Part shown: positions 1 through 6,307 of the stretch, in pieces
How the letters are laid out: each line of letters begins with the position of its first letter
Numbering within the stretch: position 1 is the first letter of the stretch
Assembly: GCA_013203265.1 (NCBI GenBank)
Contig: JABMQK010000117.1
Span: 1 to 8,126, forward strand
Length of the DNA stretch: 8,126 nucleotides
Source of the DNA: a bacterium
GTDB taxonomy: Bacteria > Omnitrophota > Gorgyraeia > Velamenicoccales > JABMQK01
Direction: 5' to 3'
Program-made: the position numbers and the translations under genes
Notes under the pieces: generated by a model
Databases searched by the model: none
The model's input: the letters and a program-made list of their open reading frames with translations, nothing else
What the model was told of the DNA's origin: nothing

Positions 1-1
1 T

Positions 2-77
2 GCGGGTGTAGCTCAGTTGGTAGAGCACCACGTTGCCAACGTGGATGTCGTGGGTTCGAAGCCCATCGCCCGCTCCA
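2..77 (+). tRNA. tRNA-Gly (anticodon GCC), CCA encoded
   Basis: A complete cloverleaf can be folded by eye. The acceptor stem GCGGGTG pairs with CGCCCGC with one G-U pair. The D arm contains the typical GCTCAGTTGGTAGAGC. The anticodon stem CCACG/CGTGG closes the loop TTGCCAA, so the anticodon is GCC and the tRNA reads glycine GGC/GGU. The T arm carries GGTTCGA. The discriminator base is T, usual for bacterial tRNA-Gly, and the 3' CCA (75-77) is encoded in the DNA. The gene begins at the second base of the window, so its promoter, or any tandem tRNA before it, is out of view. A perfect 16-bp hairpin starts three bases after the CCA. Confidence 0.97.
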
Positions 78-79
78 AA

Positions 80-120
80 TCAAATGAATCCGCCACTGAA
101 TCAATGGCGGATTCATTTGA
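80..120 (+). other. E1 hairpin H1, 16-bp perfect stem
   Basis: Bases 80-95 are the exact reverse complement of 105-120, with a 9-base loop (96-104). The outer part is TCAAAT/ATTTGA and the inner part contains TCCGCC/GGCGGA. It starts three bases after the tRNA CCA, so it could help end or process the tRNA transcript. No T-run follows directly, so it is not a canonical intrinsic terminator. In E2 and E3 the equivalent stem is interrupted; here it is fully paired. Confidence 0.85.
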
Positions 121-206
121 CCCCGCCCTTTTGGCGGGATAAGATACATTTTTTAAAATAAGATTTGTCGGATTTATGTAAATAACCTTAGCCAAAAGAG
201 CGGGGT
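120..206 (+). other. E1 hairpin H2, long stem with competing local hairpin
   Basis: Bases 120-135 pair with 191-206 (15 of 16 positions, the exception being C127 opposite A199). The stem can be extended imperfectly by TACAT (145-149) with ATGTA (176-180). A second fold uses the same left arm: CCCGCC (122-127) pairs with GGCGGG (133-138) around a CTTTT loop. The two folds exclude each other. A run of T follows the local hairpin only after about ten bases, so terminator function is uncertain. Confidence 0.7.
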
Positions 207-219
207 TTAATTCAGCCAA

Positions 220-264
220 ATAATTTACGTCGCTGTAAAGTAGAATGGACACCCCGTAAATTAT
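220..264 (+). other. E1 hairpin H3 upstream of the ptsN ribosome binding site
   Basis: ATAATTTACG (220-229) and CGTAAATTAT (255-264) form a perfect 10-bp inverted repeat around a 25-base interior containing TAAAG.AG.AATGG, a string also found inside H3 of E3. The Shine-Dalgarno lies ten bases after the stem, so folding would leave it exposed. Confidence 0.75.
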
Positions 265-273
265 GTCGTCATT

Positions 274-281
274 AAAGGAGG
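274..281 (+). promoter_or_regulatory. Shine-Dalgarno of ptsN, part of E1 tail
   Basis: AAAGGAGG is a near-perfect anti-16S match. Only four bases separate it from the ATG at 286, which is short but workable. It supports that start. It belongs to the TCATTAAAGGAG string shared by all three elements. Confidence 0.85.
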
Positions 282-285
282 ATTA

Positions 286-756
286 ATGAGAATATTAGAT
301 TTTCTCTGCAAAAAGGCAATAAAAGCTAATTTAACAACAACGACAAAAGAAGATACTATCAAAGAGCTTGTAGATTTATTAATAACTAGTGGAGAAATAG
401 CAAAGAAAGACCGTTCTAGGCTGATAGAGTCATTGATGGATAGAGAGGCTTTGGGTTCCACGGCAATAGGGCACAATATAGGTATCCCTCATGCAAAGTC
501 AGATTGTGTTAGGCATTTAGTTGCTGCATTTGGTTTGTCACAAAAAGGTGTCGATTTTGATTCTTTAGATGGTGAACCCGTATATATATTCTTTTTACTT
601 ATTGCTCCTCAAGATTCAGCCGGACCACACTTAAAGGCATTGGCTCGAATATCACGTTTAACCAAAGATAAGTATTTCAGAGATAGTTTAAGACAGGCAA
701 AAGACGAAAAGGCCATATTAAAGATAATATCTCAAGAAGATGAAAAAAGAATCTAA
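286..756 (+). CDS. ptsN: PTS IIA component, PtsN/fructose-type
   Basis: A 156-residue single-domain PTS EIIA of the fructose/nitrogen (PtsN) type, cytosolic. It accepts a phosphoryl group from phospho-HPr on a histidine. The active site is visible as GIPHAK, with His69 the expected phosphorylated residue. The preceding REALGSTAIGHNIGIPH stretch and the later IFFLLIAP strand with HLKALARIS are typical of this fold, and the length matches a stand-alone IIA. The start is fixed by a strong Shine-Dalgarno. It opens the operon, and its last 17 bases overlap the next gene. HPr and enzyme I lie downstream, but no IIB or IIC domain is present, which favours a regulatory role over sugar import. Family assignment is firm; whether it is a true PtsN regulator or a fructose IIA is inferred from context. 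Confidence 0.93.
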   Translation: MRILDFLCKKAIKANLTTTTKEDTIKELVDLLITSGEIAKKDRSRLIESLMDREALGSTAIGHNIGIPHAKSDCVRHLVAAFGLSQKGVDFDSLDGEPVYIFFLLIAPQDSAGPHLKALARISRLTKDKYFRDSLRQAKDEKAILKIISQEDEKRI

Positions 757-2041
757 ATTAAACCCACACCCACTCTTTAATATTAAATGGTTCTATCCGG
801 GCATAAGAATTAAAAGATGGATTCTCCTTTTAATATTAGGTATTTTATTGATAGCGACCGGATTAGCGGGTGGTCTTTTAACTTTGCGTTCTAGTAATAT
901 CGCTTCGATACATTCCAGAATTCTAGTAGCCGCTTATACTTTAGACTTTATTGTGGGTGTTTGGCTCGTTGTTCAAGCGGTAAAGAAGATTTTTCGTTCA
1001 ATAGTTACTTTATTTTTGCCTCAAGAGGAAGAGAAATTCATAGATATTGTTTATCAGAAGAGGCAGTTAGCGCGTGGGCCTAAAATTGTTGTGATTGGAG
1101 GAGGGACTGGGTTGGCTACTATCCTTCATGGTTTGAAGGAGTATACAAATCACAATAGCGCGATTGTTACTGTTGCGGATGACGGTGGAAGCTCTGGCAG
1201 ATTGAGGCAACAGTTCAATATACTTCCGCCGGGGGATATACGTAACTGTTTAGTTGCTTTGGCCGACACAGAACCATTGATGCGCAAATTATTTCAATTT
1301 AGATTTGATAAAGATTCCGAATTCGCCGGTCATAACTTTGGAAATCTATTTATTACAGTAATGACTCAATTAACAGGTGATTTTGAGCAGGCCATAAAAG
1401 AATCCAGTAAGGTTTTGGCTATACGTGGACACGTGATTCCGTCGACATTAAGTAGAGTCACCTTGGTCGCTGAGCATAAAGATGGCACCCAGACAGAAGG
1501 AGAAAAAAATATTCCAGAGACAGGAATTCCTATAGATAAAGTTTATTTAAAACCGCAGGGAAATCCAGCCACCCCTGAAGCGACTAGGGCGATTCAAAAT
1601 GCCGATATGATTGTTTTAGGACCAGGCAGTCTTTATACCAGTATAATTCCCAATTTGCTAATTAAAGAAATTACAGAAGCGATAGTGAATTCTAAAGCAA
1701 TTAAATTCTATGTTTGCAATATCATGACCCAGCATGGCGAAACAGATAACTTTACCGTTTCTGACCATTTAAGAGTTCTAATTGCACATTCTCATTCTCG
1801 CATAATTGATTATTGTATTGTTAATAATGGTTCGATACCGCAGGATATTATAGAGAAGTATAAACTTGAACATTCATCATTTGTTGACGTAGATTTAGAT
1901 AAGATACGTAGTTTGGGATATAAAGTAATAGCTGATAATTTAGTTAGCGTTAGTAATAAAGTTATAAGACACAATGATTTAAAGTTAGCTCAGATAATAG
2001 TTAAGATCTTTAATTCAAAGAGACATGCAAGAACAAGATAA
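740..2041 (+). CDS. YvcK/CofD-like gluconeogenesis factor with N-terminal membrane segments
   Basis: A 433-residue protein. Residues from about 113 match the YvcK/CofD-like family: the nucleotide-binding VVIGGGTGLATIL (116-128), ADDGGSSGRLR (146-156), PPGDIRN (163-169), NFGNLF (199-204), GPGSLYTS (294-301) and MTQHGETDNF (329-338). YvcK proteins bind UDP-sugars and are needed for growth on gluconeogenic substrates and for cell-wall homeostasis in Bacillus. Cytosolic YvcK is about 320 residues; this protein has an extra N-terminal 110 with two hydrophobic helices near 27-48 and 62-82, so it is probably membrane-anchored. Transfer of a 2-phospho-lactyl group, as in CofD, is unlikely given the YvcK-like motifs. 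It overlaps ptsN and the GH57 gene by 17 bp each, implying translational coupling. The purine-rich AAGAAG before the ATG is only a weak ribosome binding site. Confidence 0.9.
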   Translation: MKKESKLNPHPLFNIKWFYPGIRIKRWILLLILGILLIATGLAGGLLTLRSSNIASIHSRILVAAYTLDFIVGVWLVVQAVKKIFRSIVTLFLPQEEEKFIDIVYQKRQLARGPKIVVIGGGTGLATILHGLKEYTNHNSAIVTVADDGGSSGRLRQQFNILPPGDIRNCLVALADTEPLMRKLFQFRFDKDSEFAGHNFGNLFITVMTQLTGDFEQAIKESSKVLAIRGHVIPSTLSRVTLVAEHKDGTQTEGEKNIPETGIPIDKVYLKPQGNPATPEATRAIQNADMIVLGPGSLYTSIIPNLLIKEITEAIVNSKAIKFYVCNIMTQHGETDNFTVSDHLRVLIAHSHSRIIDYCIVNNGSIPQDIIEKYKLEHSSFVDVDLDKIRSLGYKVIADNLVSVSNKVIRHNDLKLAQIIVKIFNSKRHARTR

Positions 2042-4028
2042 GAAGCTAAATTTATTGATTGCGATTCATTGTCATCAGCCAGTCAGTAATTTTCCTGGTG
2101 TTTTTCAGGACGCATTTGAAAGAGCATATTTACCTTTTTTAAATGTATTTGAAGAATTTAGTAATATTAAGATATCATTTCATTTTTCAGGAAGCCTATT
2201 GGATTGGTTAATACAAAAACATCCAGAATTTATTGAGAGGTTAAAGTTATTAGTTAAGGAAAGAAGGATAGAGATAATTGGTGGAGGGTATTTTGAGCCC
2301 ATATTGACAATGATTCCTTCCAGGGATGCCGTTGGTCAAATAGCAATGCTTAAAAAGAAAATAAAGGAGCTATTTGGATATAATTGTAGAGGCGTTTGGC
2401 TTGCCGAACGAGTCTGGGAACCTAAAATACCTTTTATTTTAGAAGAATCCGGTTCAGAGTTTACCATCGTTGATGATTATCACTTTAGGCGTTCAGGTAA
2501 GGATCCGGAAAGATTAAACGGGTACTATTTGTGTGAAGAGGAATTAAAGACCGCTTTTGTATTCGGTGGTTCCGAAAAATTAAGGTATTTAATACCTTTT
2601 AGATTGCCCGATGAAAGTATAAGTTATCTTAAGAATAGATTAAGTTTAGAATCAGGAGATTTAACCATAACTTTTGCTGATGATGGAGAAAAGTTTGGCC
2701 TTTGGCCAGGGACGAATAAATGGGTTTATAGAGAAAAATGGTTGAAGAATTTCTTTACTGCCTTAGAGGAAAACAGAGATTGGATTAATATGTTTACCTT
2801 CTCTGAATTTATAGATAAGTTTGAACCGACAGATAGAGTATATTTGTCTTGCGGAAGTTACAGAGAGATGCAGGAATGGTCCGGCGGTTTTTTCAGAAAT
2901 TTCTTTGTAAAGTATCCTGAAGCAAACAATATGCAAAAAAAGATGTTTTTAATAAGTAATAGGTTGAATGAATTGCAAAAGAAACACAGTTCTCATCGGG
3001 ATAAATTCGCACTAATAAAGAAATATTTATATATGGGTCAGTTCAATGATGCTTATTGGCATGGTATGTTCGGTGGTTTATATTCGAATCATCTACGTTC
3101 AGGAGTTTACGAGCACCTTATAAAAGCAGAAAATTTAATTGAAGAGATAGAAAAGAGCCATGAAATAATTAGTCAAGGAGACTTTGATAAAGACGGTAGA
3201 GAGGAGTTAATTGTTTCCAATAAAAGGATGAAGTTATATTTTAGGCCTGGGGAGGGAGCGACGATTTCTGAATGGGATGATAAAGTGAGGTGTTTGAATT
3301 TAACCAATGCTGTATCTCGCAAGTTCGAACATTATCATAAACAACTAAATGAAAAATTGCACTATTCTTTCAAAAAAAAGGAAAAGAATATAGATCCTAA
3401 GAGTATTCAAGATCAGAATTCGACAAAAGAATTAGAATTAGATAAATTTTTATTCTATGACCGGTATCCAAGATATAGTTTAAGGGATTATTTATTAGAT
3501 CCAGATACCAAATTGAATGATTTCTACAGGTGTACATTCAAGGAAATTGTAAAATTAGGTGCCGCCTCATATGAGCTAAAACATAGCTCTGACCATAAGA
3601 AAAAGATACTGGAATTTTCAGTAAAAGAAATTATTGATATGTGTGTAGTGAAATTGACTAAAATAGTCAGCGTATTGGATAATTTGGTTTCTGTTGATTA
3701 TTGTTTAGAGAATTTTGGCGCAAAAGAAGTAACTTTTATCTTTGGCACAGAATTTAATTTATCTTTATATGATTCTGAGTTTTGTACAGCTGCTAATGAA
3801 GAAGAAAGTGTTAGTAATTTTACTGTTAATGATCTCTGGAAAGGTGTTAAAATCGATTTTTCCTTAAAACCTGAAGGGCGAATCTGGTATTTTCCTGTGG
3901 AGACAGTATCCGATTCAGAATCAGGATTAGAGAAGACATATCAAGAACTTTGTACTTTTTTTAACTGGCCGGTTTCTTTAGGCCAGAATGCCCAATTAAA
4001 GTTAAATCTGAAAGTAAAATTAGCTTAG
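2025..4028 (+). CDS. GH57 4-alpha-glucanotransferase
   Basis: A 667-residue cytosolic glycoside hydrolase family 57 enzyme, close in length to the roughly 660-residue Thermococcus litoralis 4-alpha-glucanotransferase. Conserved regions appear in order: HCHQP (15-19), GGGYFEPIL (86-94), GVWLAERVWEP (123-133) with Glu128 as expected nucleophile, IVDDYHF (148-154), and FADDGEKFGLWPGT (217-230) with Asp219 or Asp220 as acid/base. After the barrel come a helical region (about 300-375, with AYWHGMFGGLY) and a C-terminal beta-rich domain (about 385-665), matching the middle and C-terminal domains of this subfamily. No signal peptide is seen, so it should remodel intracellular alpha-glucan by moving maltodextrin segments. 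Alpha-amylase activity cannot be excluded by sequence. Its place between yvcK and ptsH ties glucan turnover to PTS signalling. It ends 2 bp before ptsH. Confidence 0.92.
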   Translation: MQEQDKKLNLLIAIHCHQPVSNFPGVFQDAFERAYLPFLNVFEEFSNIKISFHFSGSLLDWLIQKHPEFIERLKLLVKERRIEIIGGGYFEPILTMIPSRDAVGQIAMLKKKIKELFGYNCRGVWLAERVWEPKIPFILEESGSEFTIVDDYHFRRSGKDPERLNGYYLCEEELKTAFVFGGSEKLRYLIPFRLPDESISYLKNRLSLESGDLTITFADDGEKFGLWPGTNKWVYREKWLKNFFTALEENRDWINMFTFSEFIDKFEPTDRVYLSCGSYREMQEWSGGFFRNFFVKYPEANNMQKKMFLISNRLNELQKKHSSHRDKFALIKKYLYMGQFNDAYWHGMFGGLYSNHLRSGVYEHLIKAENLIEEIEKSHEIISQGDFDKDGREELIVSNKRMKLYFRPGEGATISEWDDKVRCLNLTNAVSRKFEHYHKQLNEKLHYSFKKKEKNIDPKSIQDQNSTKELELDKFLFYDRYPRYSLRDYLLDPDTKLNDFYRCTFKEIVKLGAASYELKHSSDHKKKILEFSVKEIIDMCVVKLTKIVSVLDNLVSVDYCLENFGAKEVTFIFGTEFNLSLYDSEFCTAANEEESVSNFTVNDLWKGVKIDFSLKPEGRIWYFPVETVSDSESGLEKTYQELCTFFNWPVSLGQNAQLKLNLKVKLA

Positions 4029-4030
4029 AG

Positions 4031-4297
4031 ATGATTACTATTATAAAAAAAATACTTAAAGTCAAAAATAAGCAAGGACTCCATGCAAGACCTGCAGCTC
4101 TATTTGTTCAACTGGCTAATAAATTTGACTCCAAGATAACTGTAACTAAGGATGGTCAAGATGTTAATGGTAAGTCTATTATGGGCATACTTATGTTAGC
4201 GGCTGAAAAGGATAGCCAGATCTTAATTGTTGCAGAAGGCGAGGATGCAAAGGAAGCGGTAGAGGCATTAGGAGGATTAATTAATAGAGATGAATGA
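4031..4297 (+). CDS. ptsH: Phosphocarrier protein HPr
   Basis: An 88-residue HPr, the normal length, and the small cytosolic carrier between enzyme I and IIA proteins. The active-site motif is GLHARPA, with His18 as the residue phosphorylated by enzyme I (His15 in standard numbering). The regulatory region NGKSIMGILML is also intact, with Ser49 equivalent to Ser46, the target of HPr kinase/phosphorylase where that enzyme exists. Preserved Ser and flanks hint that an hprK gene may lie elsewhere in the genome; none is in this window. The gene has only a weak ribosome binding site (TTAGAG) two bases after the GH57 stop, so it probably relies on coupling. It overlaps ptsI by 8 bp. Confidence 0.97.
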   Translation: MITIIKKILKVKNKQGLHARPAALFVQLANKFDSKITVTKDGQDVNGKSIMGILMLAAEKDSQILIVAEGEDAKEAVEALGGLINRDE

Positions 4298-6044
4298 AAT
4301 TGTTTTACGCGGCATTCCAGCATCTCCCGGAATAAAAATCGGCCAGGCATATCTTTTAGGTCAAGAAGATTATGTTGTTCTTAAAAGGTCGGTTTCAGAG
4401 AAACAGATACCATTTGAGGTATCTCGTTTTGAAGACGCATTGATAAATACTCGAAGGGAGATATTGGATTTACAAAATAAGGTAGCTGAAGGTATGGGGA
4501 CTGAACACGCAGAAATATTCGATGCCCATCTTTTAGTGATTGAGGATCGCATGCTTATAGAAGAGGTAATCACCCGTGTAAAAAAAGAAAAATTGGCTAT
4601 TGATTATGTATTTTATCAAGTGTTAAAGAGATATGCCGACGTTTTTTCTAAAGTAGAAGATGAATATTTAAAAGAGAGAATTAGTGATATAAATGACGTT
4701 GGCCGACGTGTCTTAAGACATCTATTGGGCAAGAAAAGTAAGGGGCTAGAAGGAATAAGCAGCTCGGTGATTGTTGTTGCACATGATCTTTCCCCTTCGG
4801 ATACAGCGACTATGCATCATAAGAAAGTAGCCGGTTTTATAACCGATATAGGTGGGAAGACTTCTCATACGGCTATTATGGCGAAGTCTATAGAAACACC
4901 CGCAGTCGTAGGTTTAGAGATAGCTACGTCACAAATTAAAGATGGAAATACTATAATTATAGATGGTAATTCAGGGTTAGTAATTGTAAATCCGAGACAT
5001 GAAACTTTAAATAAATATCAGCGCAAAAAAGAAAAGATTAAAGATCTAAGTAAGGTTTATCCCACCTTAAAAGATTTACCGGCGGTAACTCTAGATGGTA
5101 GAGAAGTGAAGTTATCTGCGAATATCGAGTTGCCTGAAGAAATTCCGATAGTACTGGAACATGGTGTTCATAGTATAGGCCTTTATCGCACAGAGTTCTT
5201 TTATATGAATAGAAAGGATTTACCTTCAGAGGAGGAACAATTCAAGGCTTATAGGTATGTAGCTGAAGCTATGAAGCCTCATTCTGTAATTATTCGGACA
5301 CTGGATCTTGGTGGAGATAAATTTCTTTCACAGCTACAAATACCTCATGATATGACACCTTTTTTAGGCTGGCGCGCTATACGTTTTTGTCTGGCAAGGC
5401 CAGATATATTTAAGGCTCAGTTGCGTGCCATTCTCAGAGCGTCTATGTACGGCAATCTAAAAATTATGTATCCTATGATTTCCGGAGTAGAGGAGTTAAA
5501 ACAAGCAAACAAATTATTGGAAGATTCAAAGAAAGAGTTGCGCGCAAAAAAGCTTATCTATAAAGATGATATTGAAGTTGGTGTTATGATAGAAGTACCT
5601 TCAGCAGCTCTTACTTGCGATATATTATCTAAAGAGGCTGCTTTTTTTAGCATTGGGACTAATGATTTGATTCAGTATTCTTTAGCAGTAGATAGGACTA
5701 ATGAAAAAGTAGCTTATCTTTACGAACCTTTACATCCTGCAGTATTAAGATTGATTAAGAATATTATTAATGCTGGGCATAAGGCGGGGATTTGGGTTGG
5801 TATGTGTGGTGAAATGTCTGGCGAACCAGCATTTGTTTTATTGCTGTTGGGTTTAGGCTTAGATGAATTTAGTATGCCGGCTTCAGCAGTTCCTAGAATA
5901 AAACAGATAATTAGAGCTGTAACTACCAAACAGGCAGAGGTGATAGCTCAGGAGGCATTAAGCCTATCAGAAGGTAAGGATGTTGAGAAATTCGCAAAGG
6001 AGCAATTACATAAAATATTACCAAAATATTATACAAGAACATGA
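4290..6044 (+). CDS. ptsI: PTS enzyme I (phosphoenolpyruvate-protein phosphotransferase)
   Basis: A 584-residue full-length enzyme I, which takes phosphate from phosphoenolpyruvate and passes it to HPr. The N-terminal segment begins RGIPASPGIKIG. A helical HPr-binding region follows (about 35-145), then the swivelling phosphohistidine domain with GGKTSHTAIMA (188-198), His193 being the phosphorylated residue. The C-terminal PEP-binding barrel shows GLYRTEFFYM (Arg300), RTLDLGGDK (Arg336), EVPSAA (Glu435), GTNDL (Asp459), DRTNE (Arg469) and GMCGEMSG, with catalytic Cys506. All expected catalytic residues are present. It lacks the GAF domain of PtsP, so it pairs with the general HPr. GGAGGA (4271-4276) lies 13 bases before the ATG, rather far, but the 8-bp overlap with ptsH supports coupled translation. 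It is the last gene of the operon; element E2 starts four bases after its stop. Confidence 0.97.
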   Translation: MNEIVLRGIPASPGIKIGQAYLLGQEDYVVLKRSVSEKQIPFEVSRFEDALINTRREILDLQNKVAEGMGTEHAEIFDAHLLVIEDRMLIEEVITRVKKEKLAIDYVFYQVLKRYADVFSKVEDEYLKERISDINDVGRRVLRHLLGKKSKGLEGISSSVIVVAHDLSPSDTATMHHKKVAGFITDIGGKTSHTAIMAKSIETPAVVGLEIATSQIKDGNTIIIDGNSGLVIVNPRHETLNKYQRKKEKIKDLSKVYPTLKDLPAVTLDGREVKLSANIELPEEIPIVLEHGVHSIGLYRTEFFYMNRKDLPSEEEQFKAYRYVAEAMKPHSVIIRTLDLGGDKFLSQLQIPHDMTPFLGWRAIRFCLARPDIFKAQLRAILRASMYGNLKIMYPMISGVEELKQANKLLEDSKKELRAKKLIYKDDIEVGVMIEVPSAALTCDILSKEAAFFSIGTNDLIQYSLAVDRTNEKVAYLYEPLHPAVLRLIKNIINAGHKAGIWVGMCGEMSGEPAFVLLLLGLGLDEFSMPASAVPRIKQIIRAVTTKQAEVIAQEALSLSEGKDVEKFAKEQLHKILPKYYTRT

Positions 6045-6048
6045 GGAG

Positions 6049-6106
6049 TCAAATGAAGACACAATTTATGGAATATAATGAACATAAATTGTTTGTCTAA
6101 ATTTGA
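6049..6106 (+). other. E2 hairpin H1, interrupted 20-bp stem
   Basis: Pairs, outside to inside: TCAAAT (6049-6054) with ATTTGA (6101-6106); an internal loop GA/AA; AGAC (6057-6060) with GTCT (6095-6098); a TT bulge on the 3' side (6093-6094); then ACAATTTATG (6061-6070) with CATAAATTGT (6083-6092) around a 12-base loop. No T-run follows. Confidence 0.8.
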
Positions 6107-6214
6107 CCCAGCCCTCTAAGCATAATAAGTATATTTAGAAGATTATAGGATAGGTAGGGTTTAATAGATAAAAGGATATGTTTATTCAATATGCAGAGAG
6201 GGCTGGGTTCAATT
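6100..6214 (+). other. E2 hairpin H2, long imperfect stem
   Basis: ACCCAGCCCTCT (6106-6117) is perfectly complementary to 6197-6208, and flanking AATTTG/TCAATT (6100-6105, 6209-6214) adds four more pairs and a wobble. Inside, GCATA (6120-6124) pairs with TATGC (6190-6194), ATAA (6125-6128) with TTAT (6182-6185), and GTATAT (6129-6134) with ATATGT (6176-6181) using two wobbles. The apical region is AT-rich. The left outer arm overlaps the H1 closing stem, so the two cannot fully pair at once. Confidence 0.75.
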
Positions 6215-6215
6215 C

Positions 6216-6288
6216 GCACAGTGACTTATATTTCAGCCGAAGGCTGATCCGTCCTTCGGCGGACACTAGCGTTCTATAAGCCACGTGC
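6216..6288 (+). other. E2 hairpin H3, stem enclosing two small hairpins
   Basis: GCAC (6216-6219) pairs with GTGC (6285-6288); A6220 is bulged; GTG (6221-6223) pairs with CAC (6282-6284); A6224/C6281 is a mismatch; CTTATA (6225-6230) pairs with TATAAG (6275-6280). Inside sit TCAGCC-GAA-GGCTGA (6233-6247) and a 6-bp hairpin with a CTTC loop (6248-6263). GCCGAAGG (6236-6243) and CCTTCGGC (6253-6260) could pair instead. This is the positional counterpart of H3 in E1 and E3, with wholly different arm sequence. Confidence 0.72.
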
Positions 6289-6293
6289 TCATT

Positions 6294-6300
6294 AAAGGAG
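6294..6300 (+). promoter_or_regulatory. Shine-Dalgarno of the isomerase gene, part of E2 tail
   Basis: AAAGGAG lies seven bases before the ATG at 6308, which fixes that start. It is the end of the tail string shared with E1 and E3. Confidence 0.85.
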
Positions 6301-6307
6301 TCAAGCT

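Larger units (their letters stand above)
80..280 (+). repeat. Modular three-hairpin intergenic element, copy E1
   Basis: This fills the gap between tRNA-Gly and ptsN. In order it holds stem H1 (80-120), stem H2 (120-206), stem H3 (220-264) and the constant tail TCATTAAAGGAG (269-280), which includes the Shine-Dalgarno of ptsN. The same order of parts recurs upstream of the cupin isomerase (E2) and metK (E3). E1 and E3 are identical over 29 bases at their 3' ends (254-282 versus 7973-8001), and they also share the twelve bases ATAATTTACGTC at the left arm of H3. No transposase or target-site duplication is visible. Its role (leader RNA, terminator plus leader, or dispersed palindromic repeat) cannot be decided from one window. 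Confidence 0.8.
6049..6300 (+). repeat. Modular three-hairpin intergenic element, copy E2
   Basis: This fills the gap between ptsI and the cupin isomerase. It has the same plan as E1 and E3 (H1 at 6049-6106, H2 at 6100-6214, H3 at 6216-6288, tail TCATTAAAGGAG at 6289-6300), but its arms are almost entirely different in sequence. Constant points are TCAAATGAA at the left end, ATTTGACCC at the H1/H2 junction, GGGTTCAATTC at the right end of H2, and the tail. It is the longest copy because its H2 and H3 carry extra inner structure. It also contains a 15-codon open frame (6053-6100) lying wholly within H1. Confidence 0.78.

Noticed and set aside
117..145. TTGACC (117-122) with TAAGAT (140-145) at 17 bp as a promoter for ptsN
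   Set aside because: The hexamers match moderately, but the -35 falls in the paired H1/H2 junction, and the same TTGACC in E2 and E3 has no good -10 at that distance, so it probably reflects the repeat.
83..160. Short frame from the ATG in the left arm of E1 H1
   Set aside because: There is no upstream translation (a tRNA precedes it) and no Shine-Dalgarno, and it runs past the junction where the E2 and E3 frames stop.
80..160. Canonical rho-independent terminator after tRNA-Gly
   Set aside because: Strong stems exist (80-120, 122-138), but the T-run (149-154) starts about ten bases after the second stem instead of directly behind it.
13..252. 79-codon open frame on the - strand across the tRNA and E1
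   Set aside because: It reads antisense through tRNA-Gly and gives a C-terminal GFEPTTSTLA-like peptide, a well-known false product of tRNA antisense frames. The rest is hairpin sequence.
4156..4573. Minus-strand open frames opposite ptsH and ptsI (similar ones opposite ptsN, the end of ptsI and the isomerase)
   Set aside because: They lie inside genes with full family motifs on the + strand, and their translations show no recognisable domain.
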